From assembly GCA_964532155.1 (NCBI GenBank), contig CAZHGN010000007.1, positions 1 to 43,948 of the forward strand: a stretch of DNA of 43,948 nucleotides, read 5' to 3'. The translations under genes and the position numbers were made by a program. The notes beneath the pieces were generated by a model. It had not been told where the DNA came from. It saw only the letters and a program-made list of their open reading frames with translations, and did not search any database. This document shows positions 18,068 through 26,529 of the stretch, in pieces. Positions within the stretch are counted from its first letter, which is position 1. Each line of letters begins with the position of its first letter. This DNA comes from HGM11416 sp964532155 (GTDB lineage Bacteria; Bacillota; Clostridia; Christensenellales; Borkfalkiaceae).

Positions 18068-18430
18068 TCAGCCGATAACAGCCATCAGAGCCCCGGTATC
18101 TACGTTAGTACCCTTGGTCGTTTTATAGGAAATTACGCCGTCGCAGGGAGCGGTAATATCGTTATCCATCTTCATCGCTTCGAGAACGAGAATAACATCG
18201 CCTTTTTTAACTGTAGCGCCTTCTGCCAAAGAGAGAGCTTTGATAAGACCGGGCATCGGCGCTTTAACCTTGGTGCCGTTAGTCACAGCCGTTTTCTTGG
18301 GAGCGGGCGCGGCGGTTTGTTGAACGGGAGCCGCTTTAACTTCGGTTACCGCGGGAGCGGAGGAAACGCCGACTTCTTCAACGCCGACCTCGTATTGTTT
18401 ACCGTCTACGGTTACTATAAAATTACGCAT
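18068..18430 (-). CDS. Biotin carboxyl carrier protein of the decarboxylase
   Basis: A 120-residue carrier that shuttles carboxybiotin between carboxyltransferases and the membrane beta subunit. A short N-terminal segment (FIVTVDGKQYEVGVEEV) leads through an Ala/Pro linker (about 24-50) to a biotinyl domain with the motif EAMKMDN, biotin lysine at about Lys87. An AAGGAG site precedes the start. Being the only carrier in the operon, it must serve both carboxyltransferases. It resembles the 1.3S subunit of transcarboxylase and the gamma subunit of methylmalonyl-CoA decarboxylase. Confidence 0.94.
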   Translation of the reverse strand: MRNFIVTVDGKQYEVGVEEVGVSSAPAVTEVKAAPVQQTAAPAPKKTAVTNGTKVKAPMPGLIKALSLAEGATVKKGDVILVLEAMKMDNDITAPCDGVISYKTTKGTNVDTGALMAVIG

Positions 18431-18454
18431 AATATTTTCTCCTTGATAAATCTA

Positions 18455-18808
18455 TTAATAATTGAGTTTTTTGATTTTTTTGACGACGAATTCGTTTTTT
18501 ACTCCTTCGCCTTGATAATAAGCAAGCACGGCGGCAATAATTGCGACCTTAACGTGCTCGGGAACGCCGTCGCTTTCGGCAGCCGCGACGTTTTCGAGTT
18601 CGGACTCTTCTTCGGCTTCGTCGGAATCGTCGTTAGAAACGGGCTTATTTTTAGCAGTCATCGCTTTAGCAACGAGCGATATGCAAAGAACAAGCAAAGT
18701 CATGCCTAAAAACAATATGACTATGCCGAGAATAAATGTAAATATACCCCAAAAAATATCGGGAGCCCCTTTATAAGCTTCTTCGGCTAAAAGATTTAAT
18801 CCCCACAT
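18455..18808 (-). CDS. oadG: Decarboxylase gamma subunit, OadG family
   Basis: A 117-residue protein with one transmembrane helix (about 19-45) followed by an acidic cytoplasmic segment and a C-terminal VAIIAAVLAYYQGEG stretch. OadG-type subunits anchor and assemble the decarboxylase complex. Sequence conservation in this family is low. The call rests on topology, length and position between the carboxyltransferase and biotin carrier genes, supported by the GAGGTGACTTTATG start. It begins four bases after the preceding stop. Confidence 0.82.
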   Translation of the reverse strand: MWGLNLLAEEAYKGAPDIFWGIFTFILGIVILFLGMTLLVLCISLVAKAMTAKNKPVSNDDSDEAEEESELENVAAAESDGVPEHVKVAIIAAVLAYYQGEGVKNEFVVKKIKKLNY

Positions 18809-18812
18809 AAAG

Positions 18813-20201
18813 TCACCTCGTAAGGATCTGAAGCGTATGAATTAAGCGAGGACGAACGAATTGCGGCTCGATAATATCGTCGATAGAACCGTATCTCGCA
18901 GCGTTGAACGGATCCTGATTTTCGTCGGCATACTTTTCTTCGGCGGCGTCGTGGTTGTTTTCGTTAACGCCGGCAAGCTCGAGCATTGCGCCCTTGTCCG
19001 TATCGAACAAGGATATTTTTGCGGTTGCAAAAGCAAAAGAATAATCTGCACCCATAGCCTTTGAAGCAAACAACGTATAACCCAAGCCGACGGCTTTTCC
19101 GTAAACGACGTTAATAACAGGTGCCGAGAAGTTGCAAAGCGCGTAAGAAAGATTTGCGGTTTCTTTAAGGATGGGAGAAAGCGCGGTCTTTAAATCGGCT
19201 TTAATTCCGAGCGTATTGGTTAAAATAACGAGAGGAAGATCGTTTTCGTCGCAGAAATATACGAATTCTTTAATCTTTTTAACGTTATCGAGGTCGAGTT
19301 CAACACCCTTTTCGCCACCGTCGAATACCAACGCGCCGACAGCGATACCGCCGAGACGTGCAAGCGCGGTTTTAACTTCGGGCGCAAACGCGGCGTTAAG
19401 TTCCATAAAGTAATCCTTATCGAAAACGGCGTCTATAACGCACTTAGCGCAAGCCTTTTCGTTAAGGGCGGGAGCGGCTCTATTGAAGTCGTCCATTGTT
19501 TCGACGTCGCCGTTATACATAGGAAGCGTATCGAGAATTTGTTTAATAGAAGTGGAAACACTTTCGAGATCTGACGCGGCAAAAGTAACTGCACCCGTCT
19601 TAGAAGCCGAAGCAACTCCGCCGATTTCACCGGCAGAAAGCGCCTTGCCGTCTGCAGCGGATATAACCAGCGGGCTGGCATAAACTGCAGCGGCGTTTCC
19701 GACGACGAAATTGAAGTCGCAATTTGCGGCAACGAGAGCAAAAGAACCATAAAGGTCGCCAACCGTAACGGCAATCTGAGTGCATTCACCCTTCAGAGCA
19801 TTGCTGTAGGATAAAACGCTTGCGATTCCTTCGAGCACTTTAACGCCTTCGCCGACTGCTACGCCGAGCGAATCGAATAAATAAACGATAGGTGCAGACG
19901 CGCGCAAAGCCTTATCTTGACATTTTGTGATTTTTCTGCAATTTGCCTCGGTGACGCCGCCCGACAAAACAGCCGAATTCTGAGCAACGATAAACACGAG
20001 ATTATCGTTTATGGTCGCTGTTCCGGTCACTACGCCCTCACCGCCTACAGTTCCTTCGTAAAACTCGTTTTCAGAAAAACTGTAAGAATCGAATTCCGCA
20101 AAAGAATCGGGATCGACGAGAGCGGCAATTTTCTTGCGAATATCCGCGCCGACAGCCAAAACCTCGCTCCTGCGGCTTTTCAGTAGGTCAAGTTTGTTCA
20201 T
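18813..20201 (-). CDS. Divergent acyl-CoA carboxyltransferase (MmdA / transcarboxylase 12S-like)
   Basis: First gene of the operon, 462 residues against the usual roughly 510. It has the two crotonase-like halves of the acyl-CoA carboxyltransferase family (PccB, MmdA, 12S). Both oxyanion-hole glycine pairs look altered. The N-terminal SGGAR region reads DSLGVAVGEG (Leu112), and the C-terminal YGGAY region reads KAVGLGYTLF (Leu373). The substrate may therefore differ from methylmalonyl-CoA, and I do not assign one. The ATG at 20201 has TTGGAGGAG just upstream; the 33-codon upstream extension reads through the promoter and is rejected. It should exchange CO2 with the shared biotin carrier. Confidence 0.8.
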   Translation of the reverse strand: MNKLDLLKSRRSEVLAVGADIRKKIAALVDPDSFAEFDSYSFSENEFYEGTVGGEGVVTGTATINDNLVFIVAQNSAVLSGGVTEANCRKITKCQDKALRASAPIVYLFDSLGVAVGEGVKVLEGIASVLSYSNALKGECTQIAVTVGDLYGSFALVAANCDFNFVVGNAAAVYASPLVISAADGKALSAGEIGGVASASKTGAVTFAASDLESVSTSIKQILDTLPMYNGDVETMDDFNRAAPALNEKACAKCVIDAVFDKDYFMELNAAFAPEVKTALARLGGIAVGALVFDGGEKGVELDLDNVKKIKEFVYFCDENDLPLVILTNTLGIKADLKTALSPILKETANLSYALCNFSAPVINVVYGKAVGLGYTLFASKAMGADYSFAFATAKISLFDTDKGAMLELAGVNENNHDAAEEKYADENQDPFNAARYGSIDDIIEPQFVRPRLIHTLQILTR

Positions 20202-20232
20202 AAAACTCCTCCAAGAATGTTTTAACGATAAA

Positions 20233-20261
20233 ATTATAATCCTTTTTTCCGTAAAAATCAA
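20233..20261 (-). promoter_or_regulatory. Promoter of the decarboxylase-to-ispH operon
   Basis: Minus-strand TTGATT (20256-20261), 17-bp spacer, TATAAT (20233-20238), about 30 bases before the ATG. Upstream, at 20300-20315, lie two tandem copies of the octamer TTTAACCG (CGGTTAAA on minus), with a third at 20444-20451; these may be an operator. Confidence 0.8.
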
Positions 20262-20452
20262 TCGATTTTTAATTTTTTCGGTCGGACGGTTTTTATGCAT
20301 TTAACCGTTTAACCGCCAAAATCTCGCATTTTACCTAATAAAATGAACAAAATGGCAACCCGTGAGTCACTTTATGCAAAAATAGAGTCTTTATATACCT
20401 TTATAATGAAAACCGAATGAATGATATAGGTAAAAAAGTTTATTTTAACCGC

Positions 20453-20477
20453 AAAAAATCGGAGCAAAAAGCTCCGA
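20453..20477 (-). terminator. Terminator after the PPC-domain gene
   Basis: Minus-strand stem TCGGAGC, loop TTTTT, GCTCCGA followed by TTTTTT, directly after the stop. It separates the galT unit from the decarboxylase operon. Confidence 0.88.
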
Positions 20478-20484
20478 CCTTAAG

Positions 20485-20913
20485 TCAGTTATTGTCAAAT
20501 TTAAAAATATTAAGTCCGGTAACGGGATCGGACTGTCTTTCTACCGTTCCGTCAGAAACGTTAACGACCATTTCGCAAGTAGCGCTTATTACCGCGCGGT
20601 TCAAATGGCCGCCTACGACATTCCCCTTTTCGTCCGCCGCGCTCATGTGAAGATGAGCGTAAAACTCGCCGCCTTTGACGGTTACGTTGCCGCAAAGAGA
20701 AACGATTTCGTGATTACCGGAGAAATCGTTTGCAATATACTCTTTTGTATCGACGTCTAAAACACCGACGGTAAAATCAGCCGTCGCGCCGATAGCCGAA
20801 ACGGAAGCAAGCCTTATAGACTCGTTTTCGCACACTGTTTTAAGCGAGGAGATTACTTCCTCGCCGCGATCAATTCTGACGAAAACGACGTTGTCGAATC
20901 TTTTGTATTCCAT
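20485..20913 (-). CDS. PPC (DUF296) domain protein
   Basis: A 142-residue single-domain protein of the PCC/PPC family, which in plants is fused to AT-hooks and in bacteria stands alone. Family marks are IRLASVSAIGATADF near residue 33 and the histidine cluster YAHLHMSAADEKGNVVGGHL, whose histidines may bind metal. No DNA-binding extension is present. Its biochemical role is not established. It lies 42 bases downstream of galT and shares its transcript, ending at a strong terminator. Confidence 0.82.
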   Translation of the reverse strand: MEYKRFDNVVFVRIDRGEEVISSLKTVCENESIRLASVSAIGATADFTVGVLDVDTKEYIANDFSGNHEIVSLCGNVTVKGGEFYAHLHMSAADEKGNVVGGHLNRAVISATCEMVVNVSDGTVERQSDPVTGLNIFKFDNN

Positions 20914-20955
20914 ATATATACCCTACGATCAATTATGCGATAATTTTGCTTAAAC

Positions 20956-22500
20956 TTATCTTATACCGAGCGACTGTAAGAACCCGTTGAATGCAGCGAC
21001 GCCGTCGGCATCCGATTTAAATACCGCCGTGTTTTCAAGTATATGCACGCAAACGTCGTTGACGTATTCGGTGATAAGCTTATTTGCGATATTTTCATCT
21101 TTTACAAATCCGTGACGAGCGATAAGATTTTCAATCATTTGGCGGTGAACGTAAAGCGAATGCGAGGGATCGGAGAATAAATCCTTATCGTAAGCGGCTT
21201 TACCGCACAGAACCTGTGCAATTTCGCCGAGTTGGCGTTTAAGTCTTGCGGGCAGTATAAACATACCCATAGCCTCTATAAGCCCTATGCCCTCTTTTTT
21301 AATATTATGATATTCGGGATGAGCGTGGAAAATACCGTCGGGGTATTCCTCGCTTACGCGGTTGTTCCTTAAAATAATGTCTACGCTATAGCGGTTGTCC
21401 GGCAAAAATCTCGCAATGGTCGTGCAAGTATTGTGGCGAACGCCGTCCTCGGAAGCGATAATTCCGACCTGCTCGCACGAATACTTTTTCCAACCCTCTA
21501 TAACCTCGCCGGCAAGTTCTGCAAGCGTGTTGCGGTTATACCCCGAAAGACGAATAACCGAGTTGTACCAATCGACCTGGCCGATTTCGACGTCGGGATA
21601 GTTTTCATGCTTAAAAGTTCTTGCGTTTTGCGCTTTATGCATGGGAAGCTGATGCAAGCCGCCCTGATAATGCTCGTGGTTCAAGATAGAGCCGCCGACG
21701 ATTGGCAAGTCCGAATTGCTTCCTATAAAATAATGAGGAATATACTCGATAAAATCGAGAAGTTTCTCTACCGTATTGCGAGTCATCTGCATGGGAACGT
21801 GGTTCCCCGAAAACAAAATGCAATGCTGATAGAAATATGCGTACGGCGAATATTGCATATACCAAGTTTCGCCGTTCAACGTCATCATAAAGGTGCGGAG
21901 ATTAGTACGCGCGGGATGAGTAAGAGTTCCCTTATACCCTTCGTTTTCGTGACACAAGAGGCACAACGGATATTTGGTCGTGTCCTTGGGCGCGTTCACG
22001 AGCTTTGCAATATCCTTATTGTCCTTTTCGGGCTTGGAAAGATTGATAGTAATCTCAAGAGTGCGATTGCCGTCCTTAAACTCCCAACCGATATTTTTAT
22101 CGATAGCCGTTTTTTGAATATAATTGTTTTTGATTCCGAGTTCGTAAAGATATTCGCAAGCGGCGGTAGCGCTTATTTTTTCACGCAAGGCGCGCATGTG
22201 GTGGTTGATTTCCGACGGCATCGGCGTGATAATACCGAAAATATAGTTGGCGTATATATCCTCGTAGCCTTCTTCGCAAAGCGAATTTTCTAAAGCGTAG
22301 GCTTTAACTTCGGCAAAAAGTTCGTCGGGAACGGTCATTTTTGCTATAGCCTTTTCGTCAGCCTTTAAATCGGTAGCGGAAGTAAGCCCGAACTGCCCGA
22401 GAAGTAAGTTACGCATATAAGTCTCGTCGTATTCGGACAAATAAAGAAATTGTTTTGCATAAGCAACGAGCTTTTCAACGAGTAATTTTCCGTCGATCAT
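20956..22500 (-). CDS. galT: UDP-glucose–hexose-1-phosphate uridylyltransferase, class II
   Basis: Leloir pathway enzyme that converts galactose-1-phosphate and UDP-glucose to glucose-1-phosphate and UDP-galactose. At 514 residues it is of the long Bacillota type (GalT class II, about 490-510), not the 350-residue enterobacterial type. Key blocks are NHHMRALREK, the substrate-binding segment SNSDLPIVGGSILNHEHYQGG, and FHAHPEYHNIKKEG. No galK or galE lies nearby, so it seems detached from a full gal operon. It has its own promoter and shares a transcript with the PPC gene. Confidence 0.93.
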   Translation of the reverse strand: MIDGKLLVEKLVAYAKQFLYLSEYDETYMRNLLLGQFGLTSATDLKADEKAIAKMTVPDELFAEVKAYALENSLCEEGYEDIYANYIFGIITPMPSEINHHMRALREKISATAACEYLYELGIKNNYIQKTAIDKNIGWEFKDGNRTLEITINLSKPEKDNKDIAKLVNAPKDTTKYPLCLLCHENEGYKGTLTHPARTNLRTFMMTLNGETWYMQYSPYAYFYQHCILFSGNHVPMQMTRNTVEKLLDFIEYIPHYFIGSNSDLPIVGGSILNHEHYQGGLHQLPMHKAQNARTFKHENYPDVEIGQVDWYNSVIRLSGYNRNTLAELAGEVIEGWKKYSCEQVGIIASEDGVRHNTCTTIARFLPDNRYSVDIILRNNRVSEEYPDGIFHAHPEYHNIKKEGIGLIEAMGMFILPARLKRQLGEIAQVLCGKAAYDKDLFSDPSHSLYVHRQMIENLIARHGFVKDENIANKLITEYVNDVCVHILENTAVFKSDADGVAAFNGFLQSLGIR

Positions 22501-22577
22501 AAGTCAACCTCAAAAGTTTAGTTTTAATATATCGTCGAGTGCATGGGCGCACCCGCAAAAAACTGCACTATGTTTAA

Positions 22578-22606
22578 ATAGTACCACATATTCGTTAGTT
22601 TTGCAA
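22578..22606 (-). promoter_or_regulatory. Promoter of galT
   Basis: Minus-strand TTGCAA (22601-22606), 17-bp spacer, TACTAT (22578-22583). The leader of about 70 bases contains the GC-rich stretch TGCGGGTGCGCCCATGCA, which can form a small hairpin. Confidence 0.65.
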
Positions 22607-22652
22607 GCAGAAAACGGCAAATAAAATAAAAAGTCTGCGCCATAAACGTCGT

Positions 22653-23885
22653 TTAATCTTCTTCATCGGGCGTTTCTGCCGAAGTGATGCCGTCGCCAAG
22701 CAAAGAAACGGCGCTCCGAACGCTCTTATTCCCGTATTTTTCCCTTATGCGAACGAAACACTCCTCGGCGGCAAGCCTTTTCCCGTATTTTTTATCCGAT
22801 TCAAATACTGAAAGTTGCTCTATCCCCGAAGAAAAACCGCTCACGGTGACACCTATACTTCTCACTGTGCTATGCCAATCGTAATTCTTAACGAAAAGCG
22901 AGTACGCACTTTTCAAAAAGTCCTCGCATAACTCGGTGGGATACGGCAACGGCGCTTGCCGAGTAATCCACTTCAAATCGGCGTCTCTTATACCGACTGC
23001 AATTACGGTCGCCTTACCCGCGCCGCTTTTTCTAAGCCTATCCGCCACCTTTTCGCAAAGGTCGGCAAGTACCGCCCTTACCTCCGCGTTGTCGGTCAAA
23101 TCGCGCCTTAGCGTAACGCTATTGCCGACCGATTCGGGTATACGCTCGGCGGTCGCAACGCGTACCGGCGAATCGTCTTCGCCGTTAGCGTATAAATAAA
23201 GTTGTTCGCCCGCTTTGCCGAATTTTTCCTTTAAAAAATCGAGCGGTGCGTTTGCCAAGTCGCCTATCGTGTTCAAATTGTATTTTTTTAAGCGAGCGAG
23301 CGTAGATTTCCCGACGTATAAAAGAGTTTCGACCGGAAGGCGCCAAACTCGTTCTTTAAAATTCCCCCGCGAAACAATGGTCGTTGCGTCCGGCTTTTTT
23401 AAATCGGATGCAAGCTTGGCGAAAGCCTTATTAAAACTTACGCCGACCGAGCAAGTTAAGCCCGTTTCTTCCTTAACGATGCGCCTTATTTCGTTCGCAA
23501 TTTGCTCGCCGCTACCTATAAGCGCGCTGTTCGTAACGTCAAGCCAAGCCTCGTCTATACCGAACGGTTCGACAAGATCGGTGAACCTCGAATATATTTC
23601 GCGAACACGCTTGGAATATTCTTCATACGCCGTATGGTGCGGCTGCACGACGGTGAGATCCGGGCACAGCTTTTTCGCCTCCCAAACAGCCATAGTCGTT
23701 TTTATTCCGTAAGACTTTGCGAGCTCGTTTTTTGCAAGAACGATTCCGTGCCTGTTTTCCACGCTGCCGCACACCGCAATCGGAATACCGCGTAGCGATG
23801 GATTAAGCACCGTTTCTACGCTTGCAAAAAAATTGTTAAGATCGGAATGAAGAATCACTCTATCCTTCTCACCCGAAATTGTCAT
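22653..23885 (-). CDS. dinB: DNA polymerase IV (Y family)
   Basis: Error-prone translesion polymerase, 410 residues. The N-terminal catalytic block HSDLNNFFASVE supplies the first metal-binding Asp and FGIDEAWLDVT the second acidic pair. The helix-hairpin-helix segment (VGKSTLARLKKYNLNTIGDLA) and a C-terminal little-finger domain follow. The usual C-terminal sliding-clamp peptide is not obvious; the tail ends ETPDEED. It lies 32 bases after an HNH gene on the same strand and has CGGAG upstream. I found no convincing LexA site. Confidence 0.94.
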   Translation of the reverse strand: MTISGEKDRVILHSDLNNFFASVETVLNPSLRGIPIAVCGSVENRHGIVLAKNELAKSYGIKTTMAVWEAKKLCPDLTVVQPHHTAYEEYSKRVREIYSRFTDLVEPFGIDEAWLDVTNSALIGSGEQIANEIRRIVKEETGLTCSVGVSFNKAFAKLASDLKKPDATTIVSRGNFKERVWRLPVETLLYVGKSTLARLKKYNLNTIGDLANAPLDFLKEKFGKAGEQLYLYANGEDDSPVRVATAERIPESVGNSVTLRRDLTDNAEVRAVLADLCEKVADRLRKSGAGKATVIAVGIRDADLKWITRQAPLPYPTELCEDFLKSAYSLFVKNYDWHSTVRSIGVTVSGFSSGIEQLSVFESDKKYGKRLAAEECFVRIREKYGNKSVRSAVSLLGDGITSAETPDEED

Positions 23886-23917
23886 TGCAAACTCTCCGTA
23901 TAAATTTCGTTATATTT

Positions 23918-24379
23918 TTATTCCATACCGTGTCTTTTCAATACTTCGGTAACAAACGACGCGTCGAGTTTCCATTCTGGCACCTCGTTCAATCGTCTGT
24001 GATATTCGTTCGCCGAAGAAAGCGCTTTTATATAATCGGAATAACCGCAACCGTTAACCTTGCAAAAATGCGCGATCGCCCTGTCCTCGTCCCCCATAAG
24101 TTGCGTTCTGCCTATATGTATTACCGAATGACAGTCGTGGCAGAGCGCCAAAACGTTTTCCAGCCGCTGAATACAATTCTCTTCGTCGTAGCGCCAATCC
24201 TCGTGTGCTTCGAGCCGAGTTGCCTTTCTTCCGCAAATCATGCACTTACCCTCGGCTCGCGCGTAAGCGTCCTTTCGAATTACGTCCCAAATTCTCTTTG
24301 GCAAAACCGTTCTCAGATTGGAATACCAGCACGAATCGGGAACGGGGCACATCATCAGTTTATACTTTTTCTCTTCCAT
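23918..24379 (-). CDS. HNH-type zinc-binding endonuclease-like protein
   Basis: A protein of about 153 residues with a central HNH-like module. CMICGRKA supplies a CxxC pair, then LEAHEDWRYDEEN, then ALCHDCHSVIHIG gives the second CxxC followed by His. This resembles HNH nuclease folds, but no partner methylase or phage packaging gene is nearby. The N-terminal CPVPDSCWYSNLR and the C-terminal helical part are unassigned. I place the start at 24379 because the upstream ATG at 24400 falls inside a terminator-like hairpin; neither has a good ribosome binding site. It precedes dinB on the same strand, so a DNA-processing role is plausible but unproven. Confidence 0.65.
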   Translation of the reverse strand: MEEKKYKLMMCPVPDSCWYSNLRTVLPKRIWDVIRKDAYARAEGKCMICGRKATRLEAHEDWRYDEENCIQRLENVLALCHDCHSVIHIGRTQLMGDEDRAIAHFCKVNGCGYSDYIKALSSANEYHRRLNEVPEWKLDASFVTEVLKRHGME

Positions 24380-24393
24380 AAATAACGCCAAAA

Positions 24394-24427
24394 CGCCCAT
24401 TTCCGCGTTAAACGCAGGGAACGGGCG
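24394..24427 (-). terminator. Putative terminator after the lipoprotein gene
   Basis: Minus-strand inverted repeat CGCCCGTT paired with AATGGGCG, with a nested GCG/CGC stem inside, followed by TTTT. It lies between the lipoprotein stop and the HNH start. Confidence 0.45.
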
Positions 24428-24442
24428 CCGTGATTTCGACTA

Positions 24443-25057
24443 TTATTTGCTTAAAAGTTCGGTCGGGAAACTATCCTGTTCGTCAACGATGTTGTATGCA
24501 GGATATTCGTTATAAGCCAAATCGCCCTCAACGAGAGAATCGAGCTTATCCTTATTAAAAATGCTTTCGGACGAACTGCCCGCTTTTACGCCGCCTTCCG
24601 AAAAAGTTAACTTTATCTGCTTGTTGTCTTTGGCAAACAAAACAATTTCGTTAAACTTGAGCTCGTCGGTTACGGTAATGGTTAAGTATCCGCAAGAACT
24701 CGTTTCATCGCCGTCGTAGATATTAATCCATCCTTCAGTATTCTTTTTACTCTCGGAAATCATGCTCTTAGTGATATCGGGTTTAAAAGACTTCGCCAAG
24801 TTAGTCGACGATGACGAAGATTTAAGGTCGATGGCTATCGTAGTCTTGTCGGGCTTAAGATCGGATACGTTGATCCAAATTTGCGTAACTTTCGTGCTAT
24901 CGAAAGAAAGGTTTGCAACGTAAGACAAACGCGTACCGTCGGCAGATTCCTTTCCCTCGGTTTGCCAATAGGTAAATTTAGTGCCGCCGCAAGCCGCAAA
25001 AGACAAACAGCAAACCGCCACGACGACGGTTAAAAGAATTGAAATAAGTTTTTTCAT
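24443..25057 (-). CDS. Lipoprotein of unknown function
   Basis: A 204-residue predicted lipoprotein: signal MKKLISILL..., lipobox LSFAAC with lipidated Cys23. The mature part (FTYWQTEGKESADGTRLSY...) is rich in beta-type segments, Ser and Lys, with no motif I recognise. It resembles small secreted beta-sandwich proteins but I cannot name a family. The ATG at 25057 fits the signal peptide and has GGAGCAG upstream; a TTG four codons earlier is less likely. It lies 49 bases after nrdR and is probably cotranscribed. Confidence 0.7.
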   Translation of the reverse strand: MKKLISILLTVVVAVCCLSFAACGGTKFTYWQTEGKESADGTRLSYVANLSFDSTKVTQIWINVSDLKPDKTTIAIDLKSSSSSTNLAKSFKPDITKSMISESKKNTEGWINIYDGDETSSCGYLTITVTDELKFNEIVLFAKDNKQIKLTFSEGGVKAGSSSESIFNKDKLDSLVEGDLAYNEYPAYNIVDEQDSFPTELLSK

Positions 25058-25106
25058 AAACTGCTCCAACGCTTGCTCTCCCGATTAAAAACATCGGGCA
25101 AGAAAG

Positions 25107-25565
25107 CTAATTTTTATTCTCGTTCATTTTATTAAGCTCTTCCATAAAGGAATTGATATCCTTAAATTGGCGATAAACCGAGGCAAAGCGAACGTACGCC
25201 ACCTCGTCGAGCTTTTTAAGACGTTCCATAACCATTTCGCCGATTTCCTTAGCCGAAATTTCTTGCGCCATGGAATTTGATATTTGCTTGCGTATATCCG
25301 CCACCAAGCCGTCTATCGCTTCGATAGAAACGGGGCGTTTTTCGCAAGCCTTTATAATACCGTTTTTAATTTTATTCGGATCGAAAGCCTCGCGCGCACC
25401 GCTGCCTTTGATTACCAGTATGGGAAAATCTTCAATCGTTTCGTATGTAGTGAAGCGTTTACCGCAACCGGTACACTCGCGACGGCGCCTAATAACGGTC
25501 CCCTCTTCGTTAACCCTCGAATCGACGACCTTACTGTCAAGACAACCGCAAAATTGACATTTCAT
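25107..25565 (-). CDS. nrdR: Transcriptional repressor NrdR
   Basis: Represses ribonucleotide reductase genes in response to ATP/dATP. The 152-residue protein has the N-terminal zinc ribbon (CQFC at 3-6 and CTGC at 31-34), the basic DNA-contacting stretch VIRRRRE, and an ATP-cone domain (about 49-139) with KGSGAREAFDPNKI. Length is standard. No nrd gene lies in the window, so its targets are elsewhere. A GGTGAT site precedes the ATG, and a DUF1294 gene is divergent about 70 bases away. Confidence 0.96.
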   Translation of the reverse strand: MKCQFCGCLDSKVVDSRVNEEGTVIRRRRECTGCGKRFTTYETIEDFPILVIKGSGAREAFDPNKIKNGIIKACEKRPVSIEAIDGLVADIRKQISNSMAQEISAKEIGEMVMERLKKLDEVAYVRFASVYRQFKDINSFMEELNKMNENKN

Positions 25566-25632
25566 ATTAAATCACCCGTATGCCCGTATTTACAAGCCGC
25601 ATAAGCGACGAGTATTTGCTCAAACTTAAATT

Positions 25633-25947
25633 ATGCTCGTTTTTATAAAAATCATCGTAGCGGTATACTTTATCGCAGTCAACGTATACGGATTTCTGCT
25701 AATTATGCTACAACGAAAGGAGCACGAGGAATGCTCCGATAAACACGTTCCCGACGGAAAACTGTTCATCACCGGCGCGCTCGGCGGCGCAACCGGAATA
25801 TATATTGCAATGTTCGTGTTCAAGTATCGACTAACAAGCCTTTTTTTAATGATCACAATGCCCGTTTTGATTACCATAAACGTCTACGTGCTGATATTCG
25901 GCTTTTATAACGATTTTTGGCTTATAGAACGCGAGATGTTCTATTAA
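25633..25947 (+). CDS. Small DUF1294 membrane protein
   Basis: A 104-residue membrane protein with about three hydrophobic segments (about 4-24, 45-65, 70-92). The pattern VNVYGFLLIMLQRKEHE, then PDGKLFITGALGGATGIYIAMFVF, matches the DUF1294 family, whose function is unknown. The ribosome binding site is poor. It is convergent with the NUDIX gene, only 15 bases separating the stops. Confidence 0.72.
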   Translation: MLVFIKIIVAVYFIAVNVYGFLLIMLQRKEHEECSDKHVPDGKLFITGALGGATGIYIAMFVFKYRLTSLFLMITMPVLITINVYVLIFGFYNDFWLIEREMFY

Positions 25948-25962
25948 CCTAAAACGCAGTCG

Positions 25963-26481
25963 TTAGTTTTGCTCGCTTTTATACCTTAGCAAGGCAAGCA
26001 CCGTTTTCGCGTCGAATATTTCGCCGCGGTCGAGCATTGCGAACGCATCGGATTTTTTTATCCATTTACTCGTAAGAAACTCGTCCTCGTCGAGATTCAC
26101 GGTGCCGCAAGAAAACTCGTTTGCATAATAGATATAAATCACTTCGTCGGTATAACCCGGCGAAACGGCGGCTCTGCCCAACGGCTTTAATTCTTTTGCG
26201 ATTAAGCCGCACTCCTCCTCGAGCTCGCGCTTGGCGGTTAACTCGGGCGGTTCGTTTGCGTTGCGAGTACCCGCCGGGATTTCAAGCATTTCGCCTCCCA
26301 TAGGATGACGATACTGCGTTACGAATAAAAAGGCGCCGTCCTTTTCGGCAAGAACCGCAACTCCGCCGCGATGGCGTATAACCTCGCGAGATACCTCGGT
26401 ACCGTCTATTGATATTTTGTCCAAAGAAAGATTAACTACTCTTCCCGAATAAATATTTTTACTTTCGATAAGTTTATACAT
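25963..26481 (-). CDS. NUDIX hydrolase, ADP-ribose pyrophosphatase-like
   Basis: A 172-residue enzyme of the ADP-ribose pyrophosphatase subgroup. It has the complete NUDIX box from GTRNAN through Glu and ending REL-EE-C-GL, preceded by the ADPRase-type elements FVTQYRHPMGGEMLEIPAG. It probably hydrolyses ADP-ribose or similar nucleoside diphosphate sugars to AMP and sugar phosphate; exact substrate is inferred. The C-terminal segment following SPGYTDEVIYIYYA also fits. It is transcribed after the unknown gene upstream, with a 48-base gap. Confidence 0.88.
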   Translation of the reverse strand: MYKLIESKNIYSGRVVNLSLDKISIDGTEVSREVIRHRGGVAVLAEKDGAFLFVTQYRHPMGGEMLEIPAGTRNANEPPELTAKRELEEECGLIAKELKPLGRAAVSPGYTDEVIYIYYANEFSCGTVNLDEDEFLTSKWIKKSDAFAMLDRGEIFDAKTVLALLRYKSEQN

Positions 26482-26529
26482 AATTACGGACCGCTAAGCG
26501 GTACAACGCTTAAAAATGCGTTTGGTCGA

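Noticed and set aside
21433..22293. Open frame of 286 codons on plus
   Set aside because: Antisense shadow of galT.
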